64,000 nt of DNA from Odiellus spinosus (GCA_963920705.1 OY987226.1:23114136-23178135), one strand, 5' to 3'. Positions 24,385 through 38,717 are shown, counted from the first letter of the stretch. Notes: generated from the letters alone by a model not told the origin. A program made the numbers and translations.

Positions 24385-24482
24385 CAGTGGCGTATTTAGA
24401 GGGTTTGATGTTTTGTGGAATAAAAAAAAAGAAAAATGTGCTGCCCAGGGTGGACCTCCCCAAGCCCCTAGATACGCAACTG
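24385..24482. mobile_element. Short hAT-like MITE
   Basis: CAGTGGCGTATTTAGAGGG at the left pairs with CCCCTAGATACGCAACTG at the right. Flanks GGTTAAGG / GGCTAAGA agree at 6 of 8 positions, suggesting an old 8-bp TSD. Confidence 0.55.
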
Positions 24483-25876
24483 GGCTAAGATGTAGAGTCT
24501 TTCACCATTCATAGTATTGGTTCCACAAGAATGCAAATCCAACCTACCCTAAATTAGTGTAATTTGGTTCAAAATGAAATGGAGTTAAACAATAAGCAAA
24601 ATAAAATAGGTCCCCATAAGTCCCATAGAACGTACAGCATTTGCTTCCAAACTTGGCGCAATAAAAGGAGGAAAGAGTTAATAAGGAGTTAGGGAAGTCA
24701 AGTGGCCTGATGATGTAGAAACGGATTCATGTTAACTATGCCAGGACGCTGATGGCTCAAAGTTTGAAGGCAAGAGGATTCTCAAACTAACAGACTATCA
24801 GGGGCATCTTCAATTTAATTTAGCTAGTGACTTTATTACTATTTTATCTACAGCATCCTACCAAAGCTTTCATTATTGACTGTGATAATGCGAATACAAT
24901 TACATGAAACTACTAGTCCTAACTGCTAGACATTTGATTAATCCCCGACTCTCAGCTTTGTATGCGCAGACAGACAGACAGGGCATAGCCATTTGGCGTG
25001 GGCGTAATAGTAACAAAAGATTTAAGTAAATAATAACAAGTGTATAATTTAGTAGACCTACAGGTCTGGGATAGAGATAAGACTAGATTTGACAAAAAGT
25101 ATGGTGACCATCTTTGGAATTTACTGGGAAATGGGTCGATTTAGTGGCCAAAGGAAAATTTAGGGACTTTCAGTGAGCCATGTGTTCCACTTCAAATTAC
25201 CCCATTTTCTCATATCCGTCTCTCCCATTATCCTTCCTCCATGGTCTTAATTCTAAATAACAACATATTTTCTGCCAACAGTGAAATATAGTTAGTTTGA
25301 ACACTTTCATTATTTTAAATATATCTTACATATGGAAGTTAATTTTTCATGCCATCCATATACAATGTTTAGTGAGATTTTGAGAAATTTGAGGAATGTT
25401 CGTCTCACACTTGTTTTAAAATTGTCTCTTTTCATTACTATTCATTGAAATGGTTAACAGATAGTGGATTTTAACATTATACTTCAATTCATAACCTTAA
25501 ACCTTGGCTTATGAGAAAAGAAAAATAATGACACATTTTTTGACAGGCTTAGTCTGGCCAGTGTGGAACTTCAGGCTTATCAATATGAACTGTCCAAAAT
25601 TGGCAGCCATAAAGAATCCAAAGTTAGCTCGTGCTGTTCAAAGTAAACAGTATAGTGTGCCAAGTAAGAAGACCCACGTGCAATCTGTATTGTTTTAAAA
25701 ACTTTAGGAACTTATAAAGTGAGGACTATGAGTTTCCTCTTCTGTTACATTAATTATGGAAAATCATTTTTCCTAAAAGTGTTCAACCTAAGCTAGGCTC
25801 ATCCTAGGGGGATTTGGAACTTTATACCAGTCATGAAAATTTTACTAAAAGAAACAAGACTTAAAGGATTATAAAT
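24483..25876. other. No gene recognised
   Basis: AT-rich DNA between the SLD5 5' region and the THAP gene. The missing first exon of SLD5 may lie in here, but I could not identify it. Confidence 0.35.
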
Positions 25877-26631
25877 CTAAAGGAGTTTTGGAATATATTG
25901 TGCAGGTTCGGGTTGCATCGAACTTTCTCCACTCTCTTGGTAATTCTCAAACATTTGATCGCCCGCAACTCCATCATTTGCAATTGAATTTTTTATTGAT
26001 AGAACTTCAGGTTGTAGTTTATTTGGTAAATGATTTTTAAGAATGCTCTTTAGTGCATCTTCAGTTTGGAGCTGTTCAATTTCAGAGTCATTTGTAAGAC
26101 TGGTTGTTAGAAGTTCAGCATGAGGTGGTTTATTTCTAGGATTATTGTCTCGTGATTTAAGATTTGTTTTTGTAACCGTTTTCTTCAATTGTAATGTAGG
26201 ATATTTATATTTTGGAATGTCTGCCTGGGGTTCAGCCTCATTTCTACAGCGTGGTGGATTTCGGCCTACTAGAATCTTTTTTTCAACACTCCAAGGGAAG
26301 ATTGAAGGTACAATATTGTCTTTCAACGATCGTCGCCGTTCCAAAACAAACCACTTGCAGTAATCAGTCTTGATAAAATGATTTGAACATACATATATGC
26401 TTTTGGTGACTTTAAAGCATTTACATTGAACACGTTTTATTTTGAGTAACCACTTTTTTAACTTTTTTGTCATTTGGAAATTTATGGAAGGACACCTAAA
26501 ACACGGCAAGCGTAGAAGTGCAGTAGGTTAAAATCGCAATTCTCAAGTTTAATGTAAATTTTTACCTGCTTGCCAGATGAAGATTTTTCGCCAACTTGTT
26601 TGCATTGTGGTACGCAACAGTATTTAAAGAT
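25877..26631 (-). pseudogene. THAP-domain protein gene, frameshifted and apparently without its start codon
   Basis: Two parts: 26566-26631 encodes the first half of a C2CH zinc finger (KYCCVPQCKQVG...), ending at a GT donor; 26495 down to 25877 begins after TTTTAG with VSFHKFPNDKK and continues, in another frame, with LKKWLLKIKR...VCSNHFIKTDY...RRRSLKDNIVPSIFPW and a 120-residue Ser/Asn/Glu-rich tail. Together this is a THAP DNA-binding domain (C-x4-C ... C-x2-H, the invariant W and the final FPW). Two lesions are visible: an extra A in the run at 26463-26468 shifts the frame, and the expected ATG reads ATC (26629-26631) with a stop just upstream. Either a host THAP pseudogene, or a live gene with a sequence error and a missed start. 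Confidence 0.75.
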
Positions 26632-26976
26632 TTATACCACTATTTAGACTTATAAATGCCTAATAAAGTAGAGGCAGAATTGGGTTTATGCTGTTGTTGG
26701 GTTACCTAACCATATGTTTTGGAGGTGTGTACAAATATCATTGGTCGGCGTCTTTTCAAGTAATCAGGGAAGAGTAACAATTCTAAATTTCCAATGCTAA
26801 ATAATAATGAAGGACTGATGGCAGGAGCAGGCTTATAAATAAACCTAGTCAACAAACCGGTGATGGGCGCGCTCCTTGCAGCTCCGCTCACTTGGAGTAT
26901 TTTGAGTGATGAGGTTTTGTTGTGGAATGTGAGAGGAGCGCGAGAGGAGAGGTTCTCAAATTCATAGGAGAGGAGA

Positions 26977-27345
26977 GGCATATTTTTAGGGACTCCAAGA
27001 GATGAGTAGAAATGAGAGCCTACTTTTTTGAGGCCTTCAAGAGATGAGTATAAATGAAAGGCTTTCTTAGGGACTCCAATATTAGAGTAGAAATGAGAGG
27101 GTCATTTTTTTTGCACCCCAAGAGATGAGTAGATATGAGAGGTTATTTTTTGGGGATTCAAAGAGATGAGTAGAATAGAGAGGCATTTTTTTTTTTTTTT
27201 TACATCTCCTAGAGATGAGTAGATATGAGAGGTTATTTTTTGGGGATTCAAAGAGATGAGTAGAAATGATAGGCATTTCTTGGGGATTCCAAGAGATGAA
27301 CAGAAATGAGAGGCATTTTTTTAAACTCCAAGAAATGAGAGATAA
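26977..27345. repeat. Degenerate minisatellite built on 'gagatgagtagaaatgagagg'
   Basis: About seven irregular units of 40-60 bp, each with 'ccaagagatgagtagaaatg' and a T-rich string. It is bracketed by a direct repeat 'gctccttgcagctccgctca' at about 26872 and 27354. Confidence 0.8.
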
Positions 27346-27901
27346 TTTACGAGCTCCTTGCAGCTCCGCTCATTTGGATATTTTGTCTATAAATTTTAAA
27401 TAAAAGAGAGGAGACGATATTATGATATGATAGGTGAGCCCCTCGAGACCTTGCAAAAAAGACCTTCAATTGAGGAGCGCTGTTATTATTTGACAGAGAA
27501 AGAGCGGAGAAGAATAAGAGCTCCAGAGTTTTTTAATGAGAAGATGTTAAATTCAACTTTGGCGCCATCTTAGTTAATAGGAAAGGAGAGAGGAGAGCTA
27601 TCTTGGAGGGATAACACATTAGGGGAGGGGCTATAACTTAAGATTTTATGGGAGAGAGTCAGTGCCTTTAAGTTAACAGCGAAATGGGGCAGGAGCGGAG
27701 TTCATCTCCAAGCTCAGCAAAAAGTCGTGAGTTGGAGCGTGACAAGTAGGTAAAATTGAGAAAATGCCCATCACTGGAACAAATCAGTTTATTATTTGCT
27801 TGGAGCATTGGACTTTTTTTTTTTTAATTCAAAAATTAAAATCGTGACATATCCCAAGGACAAGTTTTTAATATTTATTCGAACAAGTTTAGTTTGTCAA
27901 T

Positions 27902-28971
27902 ACCAGGTATCACCATGAATGTATTCATACCCCATGAATGTCTAACAGTATCATTAGCCTTTCTACCATGTGGGTCAGGGATGGGCGGTACCCTTCTACA
28001 GAGTTACGCGTGCTACGTAGTCACCAATCAGGATCGTGTCACTCGGAAGTGTAAACAACAGACATTGAGTTGGAGATAAAATAGTTTTTTTTTTTTTGGG
28101 TCATCACCGTCGGTTAAGTTAACTAGGTTTGGATCGTAATATTTCAGTTTAAATGAAAGATCTTCTTAGTTATGTGAATTGCTAATGAAAATTCTAGCTA
28201 GAGCGTGCAATGTTTTTACCAATTTAAACGTTAAAACGCCTTAGTATCAATGGTTCAAGGCTTAGTGTTACAAGGTGAATTTGGCATGATGCCATCATTT
28301 TAACAGGCTAGAAAACCACCCACAATTTTGTTACTTATCACAATTAATGCTTGAAATGTTTTTATTGGAAAAGCGTTCGTTAAGATGAAAATTCCATTTT
28401 CTTGTGCAACAAATGCAATCAACTAGAGCCGGCGAGCGGCCGCCAACGCCGCCGCAGCGCGTGATCGACTCTTCGAGGAGGCTATGTTTAAAAAAAAAAA
28501 AAAAGTTTTCGGCACGTGACCAACGAAGCCCCTCCCATCCCTGAATAGGTAGTTCGACTATCTAATGCTGTTAGATCTAGGAATATAATACTCCAACACG
28601 AGCTGCGCGATTCATCTACGGCTGCCTCGGCCGAGCCAAAATCGACGGACATAGTAGGTAGCGCTCGAAATATGTAATAAAATTAGTCTGCTATATAGTA
28701 TTTCAAATTAAAATGGGGAGATATTGCTGTTTCGATAACTGTCGTAGCGATTTTAGCTGCCAGAAGAATTTAACTTTTCATCCAGTTTTAAAACCTGGAC
28801 GAAAATAGTAAAATTGTTTCTCAATTTTTCCGTTAGATGGCTCTCTATAGTTATGTCACGCACTTTTTAGTATGCCGTTCATGCAACCCTTGTTTTCTTC
28901 TCCAGAGGTCCCCCTTCATCCTCCTTGGTTAGATATTCATGGGGTATGAATACATTCATGGTATCACTGGT
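27902..28971. mobile_element. Inverted-repeat element with ~45-bp ends
   Basis: Left end ACCAGGTATCACCATGAATG continues to 'tattcataccccatgaat'; the right end is the inverted counterpart ending ...GTATCACTGGT. No clear TSD. It contains a THAP-like mini-ORF (28713-28808) and a GC-rich patch (28425-28470). A P-like or other THAP-bearing transposon remnant is possible; inference only. Confidence 0.6.
28713..28808 (+). pseudogene. THAP-like N-terminal fragment, 31 codons
   Basis: The frame starts MGRYCCFDNCRSDFSC, includes LTFHPV, then stops. The CC-x3-C spacing and the F-H pair match the beginning of a THAP finger, but the second half (C-x2-H, FPW) does not follow. It is located inside the inverted-repeat element, consistent with a transposase remnant. 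Confidence 0.4.
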
Positions 28972-29106
28972 CCGGATTATTTGAAAAAAAAACTTATTTC
29001 AAGGCCTGGTCAGGACTCAGTAGCGTTAGTTTGAGACGAGGCTTATTTAACCCGCGTAACATAAGATAATAAACCCTTAATATTCTTAAAAGAAAAGTAA
29101 TTCTAC

Positions 29107-29570
29107 CTCTTCAAATTTATTTAAAACTTCAGCGGTTGTTTGTAACTCTTCTTCTTCATCGTGATCACTTATTCTTAAAGAATCATCCATTAGTATGAAT
29201 GTTAGTTTCAAAGCTAAACAGAAACAACGAGCCTTCTTGAGTTGAACAATTGAAGATTTGCAGACTGCACTACTGGCAATCAGGGGCGGAAATAACACCT
29301 GATAAATTTTCCAAATATCCCATATCTTTTCTTTTTCGAAAGGGGATCATTGGGCGTTTGTCCGATAAGCAAAATTACTTACTGGTACTGGAGATCTAGT
29401 AGTGTCAGATAATATTTTGAAATGTCCAATATCTTTGAATTTGTGAAGGAGACTACCAGACGGTTGTCCAATTAAAAAGCATTCTTCTTTCCGTCTCTGC
29501 CGGCGGTATGACTGCTGAGTTGACCACAGGCGAAATGTTTTCTTTCTTGTTGGACAATCAAGTAACTCCT
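29107..29570 (-). CDS. Two internal exons of an unidentified gene
   Basis: Exon 29383-29570 (acceptor GTAG|AG, donor CCA|GTAAGT) and exon 29107-29298 (acceptor ATCAG|GTG, donor GAG|GTAGAA) are separated by an 84-bp intron. Phases fit: the first begins with two bases of a split codon and ends in phase 0, the second is exactly 64 codons. The protein reads ELLDCPTRKKTFRLW..., ECFLIGQPSGSLLHKFKDIG, LSDTTRSPVP, then a hydrophobic stretch (FCLALKLTFILM) and an acidic tail HDEEEELQTTAEVLNKFEE. The composition looks coding, but I do not recognise the family. Neighbouring exons were not found; the element at 27902-28971 lies where downstream exons might be. Confidence 0.5.
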
Positions 29571-30458
29571 CTACTCAAATTCATAGACTTTTAGTTATCG
29601 GATAATTCGGATATTATCAGGCAATGCCAGATTTTCCGTTTCAATAAGTACTTTTCTTGTGAGATAAATGTCCAAAAATGAAAAGTTATGGGACATTTGG
29701 AAAATTTAGCTTATTTCCGTTTTTGGAGTTGACAGCCACGGAATACTTTATACGGAGGAAGGAAATTTTGAAAGTATCATAATAATTTTCCTTTGCGATA
29801 CATCCTCGTACCGTGAACGTTCCCGTGCAGCAATTACTGTAAATTAGCTCGCGAAAGTAAGGCTGCCAATGTTGACCCGTTTTGTAACTAACGATCTGTA
29901 ATGAAGCCTTTGATCAGCATGCTTATAGTGGAAGGCTAGCGAAGCACTTCGCGTGAAGCCCTTCTCAAGCCATCCACTGTACTATACTTCGTGAAGCATG
30001 CCTACAATGAATGAAGCCAGTAATAAAGTTAAGTCCCATAGTCATATACTCTCATGCTGTTGATAAATTTGATATCAATTACTGATTTATTCTTGATTTT
30101 TTCCGCGATTTCAAATATTAGTTAGGCTTAAAAATTATTTGATACATAAAATAAATAGGGCTAACTTTCATATCTAAAAAGTTGTAACGTCCGAGCAAAA
30201 GAAGTAAGTTATATGCTTATTTAAACACGATATTAATGAACGCATTCCTAGTTCATAGCACCCAGGTGAAAATACCTTGTCTAGGGCGATTTCCATTGGG
30301 GTAGCCATGGAGCAATGAGATTTTTCTTTTAGCTGCTCTGACCGCTCACGGAGCACCTCGAAATCGACTGACGCAGTCCATTTTGGATTACTTCGGGAAC
30401 AGCGCAAAGAATGATAAGATTAAATAGTTTTGTTAAGAAACCTTGATGTTATTGTTAT

Positions 30459-30750
30459 CAAGAAGGATCAGATAAGGAGAGGAAAAGTGGGAACGGCGCG
30501 GCTCCTACTGCGTCGGGCTAAACTCCCACTCTGGGAGAACGGGGGACAGACGGGGGTAGAGATGCTTCGTGGTAAATTGTTGTCACGTGGGTAAAACGAA
30601 TCCTTTATGAGACGCGCTAGCTAGCGACCACGTGACAACAGTTTACCTCGAGAATTTCCTATCCCCCCTTTCCACCCGAGTGGGAGGTTGGCTCTTCTCT
30701 CTCTAACTCAACGCAGCCCCACTTTTCCTCTCCTTATCTGATCCTTCTTG
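30459..30750. mobile_element. CAAGAAGGATCAG MITE, copy B, 7-bp TSD
   Basis: CAAGAAGGATCAGATAAGG ... CCTTATCTGATCCTTCTTG flanked by perfect TTGTTAT (30452-30458 and 30751-30757). Near-identical in layout to copy A at 6748-7049 but inserted in the opposite orientation, as shown by the order of the internal G-rich and CACGTG parts. Confidence 0.85.
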
Positions 30751-30757
30751 TTGTTAT

Positions 30758-32374
30758 GAACGATTTAAATATTTCTAGTGTAACTCCATTTATGTCAAAA
30801 GCAAAAGTAAATCCCAAATGCCGTGATTTGGTGTAACTCTTTATACGTGCCTTCCACTCCATTGCTTGTAAGAAAGAGAGGCAGAGAGAGAAAACCACCG
30901 CATTATATTACTAAAGACGTCTGCTATATTGATTTAGTTTAGTATAGTCTTGAAATGTTCATACATAAATCGGCCTTATTGTCCCTACTGCATAATCCAC
31001 AGGAAACCCCTCCTTCAGTCGTCGTCGGCCCAATTTACGCTGGGTGCGTATACGCGGAACTTTGGATTATACTTCTTAGTTTTGATTAGGCTTATTAAAA
31101 GGAATTAACGTTTCATAGGAAAAGTAAGTTCTCAAGCTTTATATTTACGTTATCAAAACTATGTTCCTCAAATTAGCTATTGTGGTAATCTTACTAGGAA
31201 ATTGGACAGCTGAATCTTAAGCCTCGTCTTTGTTGATGTTGTTGAAAGGGGAATGTGTCAGTTTTGAGATAAGGATAACGGTTTATATAATGTTGCTTAG
31301 AAAACAATCTTTACTGGTCTGAAATATATGGATTGTTTCGAACGTAAATGACATGGGTTAATGGCAATTAAGAAGGCTATACTATAATAATCGAGGAAAA
31401 CAAATCCTCTCGTCACAACTACCCCAAGTTCAAGCAAAGATTTGTGCCACATACTCATTACTAAACAATGAAAATCCTGTATATATCAGGAAACTGGATG
31501 CTGTAAAATGTATTCATTTACCCTAGTGGTGAGGCTAATACCCTCTACTACAAGAGTAGCTTAAGTTAGACGCTTTCCCACTAGGGGTAGTAGCCAAATG
31601 CGCTTCATTGAAGCTTCCCTGTTATTAGGAAGTCACTGGGCTCTAATCTTACCAATTCTGTTTTTGATCTATTGACGAGTAAATGTGTATGGCGTTTGAA
31701 AGACTTATGCCGTTATCTAATTTTTGCTGTCTTATAATGGGCTGTACATAACTTGCGTATTCTACGAAATATTATTGTTATCGGTAATTTTGTTAAAATC
31801 GCAAATTATATTTTTATGGCTCATTAACTTTGTGTTAAATTGTTTTCAACCCAATATACCACATACACTGTTCCCATGTGAGAAGTTACACATCTCCTAG
31901 ACCACTTAAAATTTCTATTTATTTAGCTAGATGTTAAAAGTCATATAACCCAGGAATCATAATTAACGTTAGTTTTCGTTGAATACGAATCTTTGCCAGG
32001 AAAATTTAAAAATCCTGGGTAGTTGCGACGATGTAACATGTTTTTGCGTAATTCGTAAGCAGATTTGTAAATGAGTTGTTTTTTAAGAAACAGCATCCCC
32101 ATATCTGAAATGTTCCGCTTAGTTCGAGGAGCTATGTTACCTTCGAATAAATTTTCCGCTTTAACTTATTCCCTCGTTGGATACGGGTCAAAAATCAAAG
32201 AGGATCTATTACCTTTTCAACCCAAAATCTAATCTCAGCCTGCAGCTTTAATAACTAGGTCAATATCAGAAGAATGGCGAGGTTCTGAAGTAAACCAATA
32301 TTGGCTTATTTAAGATTGTATTTTCGAGCAATGTCCATGGAGTGACGATTGTCTCGTATACCATTCACTGTGTG
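30758..32374. other. No gene recognised
   Basis: AT-rich intergenic DNA without paired repeats or splice-bordered exons that I could support. Confidence 0.35.
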
Positions 32375-33714
32375 ACGAGTCTTGTAGACCAATATTGGCG
32401 GAGTTATGGGTTTCTATAGTAGAAAAATATTGGCGGAGTTATGGGTTTCTATAGTAGAAAAATATTGGCGACCTGGCGTTTGCCTCGTAGATAAATATTG
32501 GCAGTGTGACAAGTTTCTCTAGTAGACCAATATTGGCGAAGAAACGGGTTTCTCTAGTAGACCAATGTGAGCAGAGTGACGAGTTTCTCCAGTAGCCCAA
32601 TATTAGCGGAGTGACGAGTTTCTCTAGTGGACCAATATTAGCGGAGTGACAAGTTTCTCTAGTAGACCAATATTAGCGGAGTGACGAGTTTCTCTAGTAG
32701 ACCAATATTAGCGGAGTGACGAGTTTCTCTAGTAGACCAATATTAGCGGAGTGACGAGTTTCTTTAGTAGACCAATATTAGCGGAGTGACGAGTTTCTCT
32801 AGTAGACCAATATTAGCGCAGTGACAAGTTTCTATAGTAGACCAATATTAGCGGAGTGACGAGTTTCTCTAGTAGACCAATATTAGCGGAGTGACGAGTT
32901 TCTCTAGTAGACCAATATTAGCGGAGTGACGAGTTTCTTTAGTAGACCAATATTAGCGGAGTGACGAGTTTCTCTAGTAGACCAATATTAGCGCAGTGAC
33001 GACTTTCTCCAGTAGCCCAATATTAGCGGAGTGACGAGTTTCTCTAGTGGACCAATATTAGTGGAGTGACAAGTTTCTCTAGTAGACCAATATTAGCGGA
33101 GTGACGAGTTTCTCTAGTAGACCAATATTAGCGGAGTGACGAGTTTCTCTAGTGGACCAATATTAGCGAAGTGACGAGTTTCTCTAGTAGACCAATATTA
33201 GCGGAGTTACGAGTTTCTCTAGTAGACCAATATTAGCGGAGTGACGAGTTTCTCTAGACCAATATTAGAGGAGTGACGAGTTTCTCTAGTAGACCAATAT
33301 TAGCGGAGTGACGAGTTTCTCTAGTAGACCAATATTAGCGGAGTGACGAGTTTCTCTAGTGGACCAATATTAGCGGAGTGACGAGTTTCTCTAGTGGACC
33401 AATATTAGCGGAGTGACGAGTTTCTCTAGTGGACCAATATTAGCGGAGTGACGAGTTTCTCTAGTGGACCAATATTAGCGGAGGAACGAGTTTCTCTAGT
33501 AGACCAATATTAGCGGAGTGACGAGTTTCTCTAGTGGACCAATATTAGCGGAGTGACGAGTTTCTCTAGTAGACCAATATTAGCGGAGTGACGAGTTTCT
33601 CTAGTGGACCAATATTAGCGGAGTGACGACTTTCTAGTACACCAATATTAGCGGAGTGACGAGGTTCTCTAGTAGACCAATATTAGCGGAGAGACGAGTT
33701 TCTCTAGTGGACAC
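32375..33714. repeat. 35-bp minisatellite, about 38 units
   Basis: Unit AGTAGACCAATATTAGCGGA followed by GTGACGAGTTTCTCT. The array is uniform in the middle and more degenerate at the left edge (32385-32580). Two main variants (AGTAG / AGTGG) are interspersed in blocks, and one copy at about 33252-33275 is shortened. Spacers are not distinct, so it is not a CRISPR array. Confidence 0.95.
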
Positions 33715-36241
<2,527 letters not shown>

Positions 36242-36249
36242 ATGTATGT

Positions 36250-36430
36250 ATATATGAATAACAAAAATATATATGAATATATATCTATGAATAAATAAAT
36301 TATATATATGAAAATATATGTATGAATAAATAAATTATATATATGAAAATATATGTATGAATAAATATATTTATATATATATGAAAATATATGTATGAAT
36401 AAATATATTTATATATATAGATGAATATAG
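36250..36430. repeat. Short tandem array 'atgaataaataaattatatatatgaaaata'
   Basis: About four units of ~50 bp follow directly on the TA block, gradually diverging to the right. Confidence 0.7.
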
Positions 36431-36472
36431 ATATGTATGATATTGTTTGTTAGATTAAGATAAACCATTTAA

Positions 36473-36905
36473 AGGGAGAATGCAACCTAATTACAAGTTA
36501 TTTTTTATCGATTCCTTATCGTTTAAATAGGCCTAATCCACCGAAAAAAGTTTACAATACAAATATTAAACTGGAAATAAATTTAAAACCTAACCGGAAA
36601 ATAGGCTTAGCGGGATTCATGGAGATCCTGAATTGCGTCCGTGTAAGGTCTAGCGACCAATGACCAAAGGCCCATCGTTCACGCGCGATATCCACGAGAC
36701 TTGCAGTCGCGTGCGATTGGTCGCTAGACCTTACACGCGAGGAAATCAGGACCTCCATGAATCTCTCTAAGCCTATTTTCAGGGTAAGTTTTAAATTTAT
36801 TTCTAGTTTAATATTTGTTTGTAAATATTTGCAGTAGTGGATTAGGCCTATTTAAACAATAAGGAATCGAAAAAAAATCATTTGTTGTTAGGTTGCATTC
36901 TCCCT
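36473..36905. mobile_element. TTAA-flanked MITE, AGGGAGAATGCAACC family
   Basis: TIRs AGGGAGAATGCAACCTAA and TTAGGTTGCATTCTCCCT, flanked by TTAA (36469-36472 and 36906-36909). Almost the entire 433 bp can fold back, the centre carrying 'ggtctagcgaccaatgacc' and 'ggtcgctagacctta'. A truncated relative lies at 1-157. Confidence 0.85.
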
Positions 36906-36998
36906 TTAAAGGGTAAATGAAAACCGATTTGTCTCTTTCTTAAATTTAAGTTTTTCTGAATTTACGTTATCGAAAACTTTAAGAAAAATTTCAACTCT

Positions 36999-38389
36999 TA
37001 TTTTTAAGCATCTCCTAAATGTGATAGCAAAGATTTGAAGATGGTCTTAGTTGTCTGCTGCATAAAAGCATGCTGGAGCCCCATGTGTGTGTGTCCTGAC
37101 CAATAGGCGCTGTTTAGACAATGTGACCAGAGAGAACAAAATATTGCTTATATATAATCAGAATAAATAACTTTGATAGCGATCACGACTGTTCAAAACT
37201 TAGTATTCGTTCATTTAATTCACCTAAATATTTTTATTTTAACTCCCAATTATTAATGCTCAGCCTGAATTCAAACTCGCGCGTTTTTATTCAATTTATG
37301 GTCGCGCGTTTGTAATATGGTAACCTCCTTAATCCGCGTAGCGCGTGATGTAGGAAGCCATGGTAATATAAACTATACCATGAGTGAATCATATACGCTC
37401 CTTATAAGTTACCAAGGTAATACAATTTGTTGGAACACCATTTTCTTCCTGTTCCGCCCTCCGTCAGGTATATGCGAACCATAGCGGACGAGAGGTGAAA
37501 CTACTATCGCTGGTGACGTATATCCAGTAAAAGCTTCGGAAGTTGCTACGAGCCAATAAAACGTATTTCTCAGTACATAGTTTTCGAGCCTGGGCGGAGC
37601 TTAGGTTTTTCCTCTCTTCCTAAGAGGAAGGTTGGAATTTAATTTCAAACTGTTTACCGGTACATTTATAATAACTGAATAAATATAAAACTAAATTTTA
37701 TTTAAAGTAAGTTTGACCTTAATATCTTCAGATTTGTTAAAATCGACGTTGAATACTAAATAAGGTTCACGGAAACTCCGCCGTTCCTCGGTGATTGAAA
37801 TCATCGCCCGTTCGTAGTTTTAGATCGTGAACGAGGATCGCGAGACGAGCGATACCTGATAGGCGAAAAGGGAAGTCCCGCGGGAAGCCCAGTAACGGCG
37901 AAAATTATTTTAAACACTTTTTCTACGCAAAATAGAAACCAAAGCCATGACTTAAAATAAACGATACGTTTAATAGGCTGTGTGCGCCTACAACTTTGGT
38001 TGTGAAATGTTATTAAAAATTAGTATCTGACAAATCCGCGCCTCTTCTAACCCTAAATCTTTAAGCGGACGAAATTATTCTTCGCCGCAAGACGGCGACT
38101 CTTTAGTCATACTCTACACCCTTCCCCTCCACCCCTCCCTCGGCGTGCCAGACTTGGAAGAAAATGTTGGATACATTAGTTCAATTATGCGTTGGTAACT
38201 TATAGGGAGCGTATATGAATCACTCATGACTATACTATACACGAGCCCGCGGGATTTCGCGAGAGCGCCTATTGGTCGGATGATGGACTTGGAAATTCAA
38301 ACACAGGGGCCACGTGCTTTAATGAAGCAGACAACTAAGACAGATCTTTGAAACCTTTTATATCGTATTTAGGAGATACTTAAAAATAA
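36999..38389. mobile_element. 1.4-kb foldback element
   Basis: Outer arms: 'taagcatctcctaaatgtga' (from ~37004) against 'tatttaggagatacttaaaa' (to ~38388). Further paired blocks: 'gtcttagttgtctgct' with 'agcagacaactaagac', 'gaccaataggcgct' with 'agcgcctattggtc', and 'gaatcatatacgctcc' with 'gggagcgtatatgaatc'. No TSD or ORF recognised. It ends just before the 39-bp minisatellite upstream of the zinc-finger gene. Confidence 0.75.
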
Positions 38390-38394
38390 TATAA

Positions 38395-38608
38395 TCGTTG
38401 ACTTCATCCCATAAGAGAAATAATTCTCCCATTTGTTGACTTCATCCCCATAAGGGAGATAATTCTCCCAATTGTTGACTTCATCCCCATAAGGGAGATA
38501 ATTCTCCCAATTGTTCACTTCATCCCCATAAGGGAGATAATTCTCCCAATTGTTCACTTCATCCCCACAAGGGAGATAATTCTCCCAATTGTTGACTTCA
38601 TCCCCTTA
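38395..38608. repeat. 39-bp minisatellite, ~5.5 units
   Basis: Unit TTGTTGACTTCATCCCCATA + AGGGAGATAATTCTCCCAA, with an internal hairpin GGGAGATAATTCTCCC. Because 39 is a multiple of 3, one frame stays open and yields a spurious repetitive peptide on the minus strand. It lies 185 bp upstream of the zinc-finger ORF, so it could influence that promoter. Confidence 0.9.
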
Positions 38609-38717
38609 AAGGACTGTCTTCTACCACGAAAACAGCCCAGATTGGTGTATAATTTATAAAGAATGGAAAAATTGAGCTATAACTTGGAAATAATCAGACT
38701 TTCTTCGTTTTCATTTC

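Noticed and set aside
32375-33714. CRISPR-like repeat array
   Set aside because: Units are contiguous with no unique spacers and the host is a eukaryote; it is a minisatellite.
38369-38557. Minus-strand ORF with 13-residue repeats
   Set aside because: It is generated by the 39-bp minisatellite, whose period is a multiple of three.
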